Positions 9,670 through 10,819 of a stretch of DNA of 10,819 bases are shown here, in pieces. The stretch's first letter is position 1. Each line of letters begins with the position of its first letter. The stretch is from Baffinella frigidus (Eukaryota > Cryptophyceae > Cryptomonadales > Baffinellaceae). The notes under the pieces are model-generated. The model was not told where the DNA came from. It made no database searches and was given only the letters and a program-made list of their open reading frames with translations. Made by a program: the position numbers and the translations under genes. The stretch covers positions 141,993-152,811 of the forward strand of contig MU646805.1 of the NCBI GenBank assembly GCA_026770585.1, written 5' to 3'.

Positions 9670-9759
9670 CTGGAATGTCGGGATCCGCTCATCCTCGGGC
9701 GTCTCATCAGCCCACTTCACCTCCACCGTCAAGTTCTCCTCCAGCGTCGCCTCATCCAC
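167..9759 (-). CDS. CMTR1: CMTR1-like cap-1 2'-O-methyltransferase, 12 exons, partial at both ends
   Basis: The family transfers a methyl group from SAM to the 2'-O of the first transcribed nucleotide of capped mRNA, in the nucleus. Twelve exons (listed separately) join into about 285 residues without a stop. Visible motifs in order: NRAAMKMAEID, whose Lys is the first of the FtsJ K-D-K-E tetrad; ADICA joined to GPGGFTEYLYWRR, the SAM-binding glycine loop; GFGFTLRGDHDF; MGDGG with the catalytic Asp; GGNFVLKLFD with the second catalytic Lys. The NRAAMKM motif and the preceding NPWEL match CMTR1 rather than CMTR2. The catalytic Glu and C-terminus would lie below position 1, and the start codon was not found. 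Ten of eleven junctions are phase 0. Family assignment is recognition by motif and order; exon limits are by eye from GT/AG and homology. Whether the locus is expressed cannot be seen. Confidence 0.9.
182..578. repeat. Direct duplication of exon-l edge with a shared spacer
   Basis: The segment 182-320 is repeated at 457-570. Each copy contains a GTGTACAC palindrome, the exon-l 5' edge, a GTCAACTGGACGGCAACTT spacer and a second, shorter exon edge. Exon-l edges are therefore present four times: the true exon (to 222), 302-327, 457-500 and 551-577. Inside the first copy the CAACTGGACGGCAA part is doubled again. The later copies lead into non-coding sequence and are not used in the gene model. 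Confidence 0.85.
606..895. repeat. Imperfect long inverted repeat
   Basis: GACGCGACTC at 614-623 pairs with GAGTCGCGTC at 886-895, and TCCACCCTGGAG near 628 pairs with CTCCAGGGTGGA near 812. The right arm carries an extra AT-rich insert with TTGTAAAGTTT. The enclosed region also contains GGTACAAA repeats similar to those near 5420. No coding content is seen. Confidence 0.6.
998..1118. repeat. Short inverted repeat in intron
   Basis: TAGCTCTGCCTG at 998-1009 is the exact reverse complement of CAGGCAGAGCTA at 1107-1118, enclosing about 97 bases of AT-richer sequence. A related GCTAGCTCTGCCTCC occurs near 10267. The rest of 900-1340 shows no gene. Confidence 0.55.
1348..1370. repeat. Small hairpin
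   Basis: TCACGCCG and CGGCGTGA pair around a short loop. It lies just beside a partial copy of the exon-k 3' edge (1371-1391). Confidence 0.5.
1408..1550 (-). mobile_element. Foldback element 1 with loop nonanucleotide
   Basis: Inner arms CAATGAAACTTACTACAC (from 1445) and its near complement ending at 1513 flank a 22-base loop. On the minus strand the loop reads CAATATTAC (1487-1479). Outer arms carry GGTTTTAAT and ATTAAACC versions. It resembles foldback element 2 in the opposite orientation, with looser outer pairing, as if older. Confidence 0.65.
1564..1835 (+). repeat. Intronic duplicated block, copy 1
   Basis: This block starts with CTTCTGAACCACCTC, continues with four to five AAATCAAACC decamers (1618-1662), GCAGGTCC triplets (1690-1710) and an exon-k 3'-edge copy (1721-1742), and ends in the first arm of the 1778-1951 palindrome. 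It recurs in the same order at 2326-2600 with few differences. A partial inverted version lies at 2200-2275. Confidence 0.85.
1778..1951. repeat. Perfect 59-bp-arm palindrome
   Basis: The left arm 1778-1836 and right arm 1893-1951 are exact reverse complements by eye. The 56-base centre holds a further partial copy of the CCTAGGACCTCCTACCG unit. In the sister block at 2533-2600 only the left arm is present. Confidence 0.9.
2013..2161 (+). mobile_element. Foldback element 2 with TAATATTAC loop
   Basis: Arms of 57-59 bases (2013-2071 and 2105-2161) pair imperfectly. Inner arms carry AAAATTACTACAC and GTGTAGTAAATTTCG; outer arms carry AAAACGGTTTTAATTT and its partner. The unpaired loop holds TAATATTAC at 2080-2088. 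No open reading frame inside, so it would be non-autonomous. Confidence 0.75.
2200..2275 (-). repeat. Inverted copy of the decamer block
   Basis: CATAACCTGTCTTGCGATTTG and the following TTTTGATTTG units are the reverse complement of the AAATCAAACC array and CAAGACAGG segment at 1618-1685 and 2392-2443. The three blocks alternate in orientation: direct, inverted, direct. Confidence 0.8.
2326..2700 (+). repeat. Intronic duplicated block, copy 2
   Basis: Second direct copy of the block at 1564-1835, again with AAATCAAACC units, GCAGGTCC triplets and an exon-k edge (2481-2503). It then diverges into a segment with TTGTAAAGTTTC and a GTATCGGCGGGACCTTGCG stretch that abuts the true exon k and is also present at 2181-2199. 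Confidence 0.8.
2704..2766 (-). CDS. CMTR1: CMTR1-like exon k, helix between the Asp and second Lys
   Basis: Sixty-three bases encode 21 residues, EWIMRRLAVCQ followed by CCTALLTLRK. It matches the family helix that carries L-x-x-C-Q and A-L before the GG turn leading to the second catalytic Lys. The acceptor is CGGCAG and the donor AAG followed by GTCCCG. Partial copies of the 3' edge occur at 1371-1391, 1721-1742, 2181-2199, 2294-2314 and 2481-2503. Confidence 0.88.
2813..2954 (+). mobile_element. Foldback element 3 with TAATATTAC loop
   Basis: Two 56-bp arms (2813-2868 and 2899-2954) pair with only about two mismatches. Inner parts carry GGAAAATTACTACACA and its complement, as in element 2; outer parts (CTTATCCGG, TTTTTCTTTAGTTTGATGG) are unrelated to other members. 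The 30-base loop holds TAATATTAC at 2876-2884. It lies in the intron between exons j and k. Confidence 0.85.
2990..3160. repeat. Degenerate heptamer tract
   Basis: Units such as GGTTTAG, GGTTGAG and GGGTGTA with a loose seven-base period fill the intron up to the exon-j donor. Confidence 0.8.
3166..3226 (-). CDS. CMTR1: CMTR1-like exon j, catalytic aspartate
   Basis: Sixty-one bases complete the Arg codon and encode MLSFVMGDGGDSVDGEFNRQ. The MGDGG motif corresponds to the family's M-A-D-G-G, whose Asp is the second tetrad residue; S-V-[DE]-G follows in both. The acceptor is TGGCAG and the donor CAG followed by GTTGCT. The 5' edge recurs three times in the preceding intron (3298-3606). Confidence 0.92.
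3230..3610. repeat. Exon-j edge copies and AAAGTCAA repeats
   Basis: The exon-j acceptor edge AGCATCCTGC recurs at 3298-3311, 3457-3468 and 3591-3606. A unit of about 31 bases, TGCCGAAAGTCAA plus CTTGCATC, is in tandem at 3230-3290. ATGCTCGGG at 3421-3429 pairs with CCCGAGCAT at 3455-3463, so one edge copy forms a hairpin. No further exon is seen here. Confidence 0.7.
3675..3745. repeat. Three tandem TTGTAAAGTTTCGAGGG units
   Basis: A unit of about 24 bases, TTGTAAAGTTTCGAGGGTGG plus GAAG, occurs three times in direct tandem. The same core appears at 868 and 2648. The array ends just before a copy of the exon-i donor edge (3749-3767). Confidence 0.85.
3835..4002. repeat. TTTAGGG-type repeat next to exon i
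   Basis: Degenerate then canonical TTTAGGG units end a few bases from the exon-i donor, so on the transcript strand the intron starts GTTTTCTTCCTAAACCC. Confidence 0.9.
4011..4087 (-). CDS. CMTR1: CMTR1-like exon i
   Basis: Seventy-seven bases encode DGSGNIYSNDNMVHF followed by AGVVARETGG and two bases of an Arg codon. It corresponds to the family segment DGDGDI-x-x-x-ENI leading to the strand that carries the catalytic Asp. The acceptor is TCGCAG and the donor CG followed by GTTTTC, giving the only phase-2 junction. A second copy of its 5' part at 4194-4234 has its own acceptor but no matching 3' end, so this copy was chosen. Confidence 0.88.
4088..4340. repeat. Exon-i edge copy and GAATAAGAGAG repeats
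   Basis: A second copy of the exon-i 5' part with its acceptor lies at 4194-4238. Around it are repeated GAATAAGAGAG, GTCAGAATGGTAAG and GACAGGTTATG units, each following an exon-edge copy. Translating the duplicate on the minus strand leads into unrelated sequence, so it is not used. Confidence 0.75.
4631..4726 (-). CDS. CMTR1: CMTR1-like exon h
   Basis: Ninety-six bases encode 32 residues, starting GFGFTLRGDHDFRLDKF and ending FMPCYGQ. The family has a KGFG-TLKG-ND-F-L segment at this place, ending in a tyrosine-glycine turn. The acceptor is GCAAG, the only one not CAG, and the donor is CAG followed by GTGCGA. The first 13 bases or so of the exon, with the acceptor, recur at 4804-4817 in the preceding intron. 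Confidence 0.92.
4731..4803. mobile_element. Half foldback element between duplicated exon edges
   Basis: CAATGAAAATTACTACA at 4777-4793 matches one inner arm of the foldback family; the partner arm and loop are missing. ATTAATTAATT precedes it. The sequence ACCCGAACCCCTTG lies on both sides (4717-4730 and 4804-4817) and contains the exon-h acceptor, resembling a target duplication. Confidence 0.6.
4818..4970. repeat. Heptamer and GGGATTAGGGATGC repeat
   Basis: GGGATTAGG, GGGATGC and TTTAGGG units fill the rest of the intron up to the exon-g donor. Confidence 0.85.
4975..5028 (-). CDS. CMTR1: CMTR1-like exon g, SAM-binding glycine loop
   Basis: Fifty-four bases encode GPGGFTEYLYWRRQRACR. 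Joined to exon f it restores ADICA-GPGGF, motif I of FtsJ-type cap methyltransferases, which contacts SAM. The acceptor is AAACAG before GGG and the donor is AGG followed by GTAACCCC, already part of the heptamer repeat. Phase 0 on both sides; this exact fit is strong support for the gene model. Confidence 0.95.
5029..5335. other. Intron sequence without recognised feature
   Basis: A few CACCCTGCACCCTACACC units (5060-5085) are followed by mixed-composition sequence. Minus-strand reading is open from 5835 to 5095, but beyond the exon-f donor it has no family similarity and contains the edge copies, so I read it as intron. Confidence 0.5.
5336..5703. repeat. Three alternating exon-f edges and intron units
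   Basis: Copies of the exon-f 3' edge lie at 5336-5374, 5463-5500 and 5571-5624. Each is followed by a unit starting GGTCCATCTATTTTCG and containing GTACTAATTAA and GGTACAAA (5375-5452, 5501-5560, 5627-5703). The final unit abuts the true exon at 5722. Edge copies differ by point changes and indels, the middle one being shorter. Confidence 0.88.
5722..5811 (-). CDS. CMTR1: CMTR1-like exon f, first strand of the SAM site
   Basis: Ninety bases encode 30 residues, LNVTARANSNAEEEPP followed by TKHDGLFYFADICA. LFYFADICA is the first beta strand of the Rossmann fold, split exactly before the glycine loop in the next exon. The acceptor is ACGCAG before CTG and the donor GCG followed by GTACCC. The 5' edge is copied about four times upstream (6073-6690) and the 3' edge three times downstream (5336-5624). 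Confidence 0.93.
6525..6602. repeat. (CCCTACA)n array
   Basis: About ten near-perfect ACCCTAC heptamers, C-rich on the plus strand, opposite to almost every other heptamer tract in the window. Confidence 0.95.
7037..7098. repeat. (GTGTAGG)n array
   Basis: Eight to nine near-perfect heptamers, the complement of the 6525-6602 array. The pair could fold together in the transcript. Confidence 0.95.
7128..7196 (-). CDS. CMTR1: CMTR1-like exon e, first catalytic lysine
   Basis: Sixty-nine bases encode VSTKGQHIFQ followed by NRAAMKMAEIDWL. NRAAMKMA is a hallmark of CMTR1; its Lys is the first residue of the K-D-K-E methyl-transfer tetrad by homology. The acceptor is ATCAG before GTATCG and the donor is CTG followed by GTGGGA. 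Joining to exon d gives NPWEL-VSTKG, two or so residues longer here than in the animal protein. Confidence 0.92.
7201..7562. repeat. Degenerate heptamer tract with exon-e edge copy
   Basis: The 35-base stretch containing the exon-e 5' edge and acceptor (7176-7210) recurs at 7267-7301 with one difference. The remainder is TTTGGGT/TTTGGGG units plus two GGGGACACGGTTTCGGG segments (7400 and 7486). Confidence 0.8.
7563..8282. repeat. Four tandem copies of exon-d 3' edge with two spacers
   Basis: The last 60 bases of exon d recur at 7566-7625, 7726-7785, 7925-7984 and 8085-8144. Spacers alternate: a shorter type (about 100 bases) and a longer one (about 138 bases). The pair forms a unit of about 359 bases present twice. 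Both spacers contain near-palindromic GGGCCCTAACTAAATTTAA sequence. Before each copy the transcript reads TTAG merged with the first codon, so splicing there would add 59 bases and shift the frame. Confidence 0.92.
8283..8372 (-). CDS. CMTR1: CMTR1-like exon d, helix ahead of the catalytic domain
   Basis: Ninety bases encode 30 residues, starting IAIKDSKNAFDDMDRK and ending QSANPWEL. The stretch matches the CMTR1 segment just before the methyltransferase core, where a K-x-x-F-D start is followed by an arginine-rich helix and NP-[YW]-E. The acceptor is AACCCAG from heptamer repeat and the donor is CTG followed by GTGCGT. Its last 60 bases are copied four more times between 7566 and 8144. Confidence 0.85.
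8373..8690. repeat. Intron composed of telomere-like repeat
   Basis: The whole 318-base intron between exons c and d is heptamer repeat: about 30 TTTAGGG/TCTAGGG units at 8483-8688 and degenerate TTTGGGG-type units at 8373-8482. In transcript sense it starts GTAAACCCTAAACCC and ends CCCTAACCCAG. Confidence 0.93.
8691..8738 (-). CDS. CMTR1: CMTR1-like exon c (16 residues)
   Basis: Forty-eight bases encode ASPTADYEMYATNELG. The acceptor AACCAG and the donor GTAAACCC are both built from the flanking CCCTAAA-type repeat, so the exon is an island inside telomere-like sequence. It is phase 0 at both ends and skipping it would keep the frame. It is the smallest exon and one of two without an obvious edge duplicate. 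Confidence 0.65.
8739..8980. repeat. Heptamer variants and GTGGGAGCGTTTGAAAA repeats
   Basis: TTTAGGG units change to a GTTTGTG array (8785-8845), then to GGGTTGA. From 8915 to 8980 a unit like GTGGGAGCGTTTGAAAA recurs about four times with changes. Confidence 0.8.
9017..9079 (-). CDS. CMTR1: CMTR1-like exon b
   Basis: Sixty-three bases encode 21 residues starting ELKQGYKLEHIKAED and ending GDTK. The acceptor is AACCAG at the end of a CCCGAAA-type heptamer run; the donor is AAAG followed by GTCGTA. Both ends are phase 0. No diagnostic motif is visible; support comes from flush splice sites, frame continuity and a duplicate of its 5' edge at 9249-9270. Confidence 0.65.
9083..9250. repeat. (TTTCGGG)n and TTTAGGG tract
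   Basis: About seven TTTCGGG units (9083-9132) adjoin the exon-b acceptor, followed by TTTAGGG/CTTAGGG units. A short CCCTAAA run in the opposite orientation (9223-9246) ends at an exon-b 5'-edge copy (9249-9270). Confidence 0.9.
9271..9538. other. Intron sequence, no recognised gene
   Basis: Mixed sequence with several GTTGAC/GTCAAC words and a C-rich tract at 9476-9535. I see no exon here. Confidence 0.5.
9539..9593 (-). repeat. Diverged copy of exon-a 3' edge
   Basis: On the minus strand it reads EVNWAEETPDNHKILTFQ, matching the EVKWADETPEDERIPTFQ end of exon a, and is followed by GTGTGTGG as a donor. The divergence is larger than in other edge copies. It has no acceptor of its own that I can identify. 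Confidence 0.8.
9593..9668. repeat. (CT)30 (CA)8 microsatellite at a splice donor
   Basis: Thirty CT units run directly into eight CA units, ending one base before the exon-a donor. In the transcript the intron begins GTGTGTGTG followed by GAGAGA. Confidence 0.98.
9670..9759 (-). CDS. CMTR1: CMTR1-like exon a (N-terminal acidic segment)
   Basis: Ninety bases encode 30 residues, VDEATLEENLTVEVK followed by WADETPEDERIPTFQ. The acceptor is ATGCAG before GTG and the donor is CAG followed by GTGTGTG, which runs straight into a GT/GA microsatellite. The segment lies upstream of the catalytic domain and I recognise no motif in it. It is assigned because it is GC-rich, in frame with the next exon, and its 3' edge is duplicated in the intron like that of other exons. 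It is the most 5' exon I can support. Confidence 0.7.
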
Positions 9760-9861
9760 CTGCATCCCACGCAAAGTTGACGCATTTGTACCACGAACCC
9801 ACAACGGCAACTTACGAATAGTCTTTTAAACCCAGTTCATGGATCACCATGCTTCACCGTT

Positions 9862-10006
9862 CTAATCTCCATACAAGTATTAATTAATTGCGGTTGGCGC
9901 AACGAAATTTACTACACGATTTGCCTCATAAAAGTAATAGTAAAACAGTTGCGTAGTAAATTTCATTGCGCCAAAAGCAATTAATTAATACTTATATGGA
10001 GATTAG
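9862..10006 (-). mobile_element. Foldback element 4 with TACTATTAC loop
   Basis: Arms of 56 bp (9862-9917 and 9951-10006) pair with about five mismatches. Inner parts carry CGAAATTTACTACAC; outer parts (TAATCTCCATA, TATTAATTAATTGC) are unlike other members. The minus strand of the loop holds TACTATTAC (9942-9934). No coding capacity. Confidence 0.82.
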
Positions 10007-10105
10007 TTCAGGACCCCCCCCCCAAGAGTTTAAGGTTGAGGGTTTCCACCCAGACCTCCCACTTCTAGGTTCGCTTCCTCCACCTGCGGTTACACTTCAG
10101 GGTTT

Positions 10106-10252
10106 ATCTCAGAAAAGGACTTTTAGAAGTCCTTTTCGTAAGTCAACTCCCCCACAAATCCGTCAACTTATTCTTTACTCTACGCATAAGTTGACGGATG
10201 TGTAGGTGAGTTGACTTTAGGAAAAAGACTTCTAAAAGTCCTTTTCTGAGAT
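10106..10252. repeat. Long imperfect inverted repeat
   Basis: ATCTCAGAAAAGGACTTTTA at 10106 onward pairs with TAAAAGTCCTTTTCTGAGAT ending 10252; further in, GTCAACTTAT pairs with ATAAGTTGAC. Arms are about 65 bases with small loops. Within the left arm AAAAGGACTTTTAGAAGTCC is itself partly palindromic. Confidence 0.85.
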
Positions 10253-10275
10253 AAGGGTCCAGGGTTGCTAGCTCT

Positions 10276-10378
10276 GCCTCCTTCTATTTGGGCGGTGGAT
10301 CCAGGCGCTCGCAGCCCACGGGTTGACTTAGAGGTACCCCTGTAATGGCCTGGATCCACCGCCCAAATAGACGGAGGC
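10276..10378. repeat. 31-bp-arm inverted repeat
   Basis: 10276-10306 and 10348-10378 are reverse complements apart from about one base, around GGCGGTGGATCCAGGC. The loop contains GAGGTACCCCTGTAA, which is also the end of the palindrome at 10579-10690. Confidence 0.88.
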
Positions 10379-10436
10379 CAATATGCGTGCCGGCCTTGCG
10401 CACCGCACTCGTTTTCAGGCGTAGGGCTTCGGGTGT

Positions 10437-10473
10437 ACCCCTCGCCGTAAAAAAAGGCTGAACGGCGAGGGGT
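10437..10473. repeat. 12-bp-stem hairpin
   Basis: ACCCCTCGCCGT and ACGGCGAGGGGT pair exactly around a 13-base A-rich loop. It resembles a bacterial terminator only in shape; the eukaryotic context makes that role unlikely. Confidence 0.8.
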
Positions 10474-10485
10474 GACCTCTAGCAC

Positions 10486-10690
10486 TACAGGGGTACCTCG
10501 CTCATAAGAAAACGCCCCCCCCCTAGGACCCTACAGTAGGGCCCTATGGGGGTCCCTAGGGGGAAGCGTTTTGTCCACTTACAGGGGTACCTCGCTCATA
10601 AGAAAACGCCCCCCCCCTAGGACCCTACAGTAGGGCCCTATGGGGGTCCCTAGGGGGAAGCGTTTTCTTATGAGCGAGGTACCCCTGTAA
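10486..10690. repeat. Tandem repeat ending in a long palindrome
   Basis: A unit starting TACAGGGGTACCTCGCTCAT and ending AAGCGTTTT occurs at 10486-10572 and again at 10580-10666. The second continues into the complement of its own start, so 10579-10690 forms a palindrome with arms of about 48 bp. The centre, CCTAGGACCC with GGGTCCCTAGG, is a nested hairpin. Confidence 0.92.
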
Positions 10691-10790
10691 CCCCCCACAC
10701 TAGCACTAACCCCCCGCTAGGGTGAACTCTAGCACTCACCCCCCACACTAGCACTAACCCCCGTGACCTGTAGCACTAACCCCCACAGGA
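10691..10790. repeat. TAGCACTAACCCCC repeats
   Basis: TAGCACTAACCCCC-like words recur four to five times with CACACTAGCACT and GTGACCTGTAGCACT variants. The last 30 bases of the window are GC-richer and could hold the 3' edge of a more 5' exon, but nothing proves it. Confidence 0.7.
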
Positions 10791-10819
10791 GTGATGCGGA
10801 TTCGGGTCGGAGGGAGAGG

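Noticed and set aside
9446-9829. 127-residue plus-strand open frame with serine-leucine run
   Set aside because: The core is a translation of the CT/CA microsatellite and it overlaps conserved exon a on the opposite strand.
10384-10430. Possible upstream exon on the minus strand
   Set aside because: A frame reading RLKTSAVRKAGTH is open, but no convincing acceptor or family match was found, and it sits among palindromes.
10437-10473. Rho-independent terminator
   Set aside because: The stem is strong but there is no U tract after it, and the window is eukaryotic.
10486-10790. Helitron 3' end
   Set aside because: Hairpins near CTAG words were considered, but no TC start, AT insertion site or RepHel sequence is visible.
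1-10819. CRISPR array, rRNA or tRNA genes
   Set aside because: Heptamer arrays have no regular spacers, and no rRNA segment or tRNA cloverleaf with A and B boxes was recognised on either strand.

Overview
This window is nuclear DNA from a eukaryote, carried by one multi-exon gene on the minus strand with its introns full of repeats. The evidence is short GC-rich coding islands bounded by AG/GT splice sites, separated by long non-coding stretches rich in degenerate telomere-like heptamers (TTTAGGG and relatives), palindromes and microsatellites. TTTAGGG is the telomere unit of land plants, green algae, dinoflagellates and some other protists. A unicellular alga or protist with intron-dense genes (prasinophyte-type green alga or dinoflagellate) fits best, but the exact lineage is inference.

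The gene is a CMTR1/FTSJD2-type FtsJ-fold mRNA cap-1 2'-O-ribose methyltransferase, partial at both ends. Twelve exons run from 9759 down to 167 and join into about 285 residues in one frame. They follow the family order: an N-terminal helical part, then NRAAMKMAEID (first catalytic Lys), ADICA/GPGGFTEYLYWRR (SAM-binding motif I, rebuilt across a splice junction), GFGFTLRGDHDF, MGDGG (catalytic Asp), and GGNFVLKLFDVYTP (second catalytic Lys). The catalytic Glu and the C-terminus lie beyond position 1. The N-terminus lies beyond 9759 or outside the window. No second gene is supported; the long plus-strand open frames are translations of heptamer and CT/CA repeats.

Layout: 1-160 heptamer repeat; 167-222 last visible exon; 223-2703 a 2.5-kb intron with repeated exon-edge copies, two foldback hairpins and a large palindrome; 2704-5811 six exons with repeat-filled introns; 5812-7127 a 1.3-kb intron of heptamer arrays; 7128-8738 three exons, one followed by four tandem copies of its 3' edge and another bounded by an intron made entirely of telomere-like repeat; 9017-9759 the two most 5' exons; 9760-10819 a dense cluster of palindromes with no recognisable exon.

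Three patterns stand out. (1) Ten of the twelve exons have one to five extra copies of one edge lying in the adjacent intron. (2) A family of roughly 142-150-bp foldback elements carries, in the hairpin loop, a nonanucleotide matching the NANTATTAC nick site of Rep/CRESS-DNA replicons, while the outer arms differ between elements but stay self-complementary. (3) Telomere-like repeat abuts exons directly and supplies both donor and acceptor sites. Together these suggest an unusual intron-gain or intron-growth process captured in one gene.
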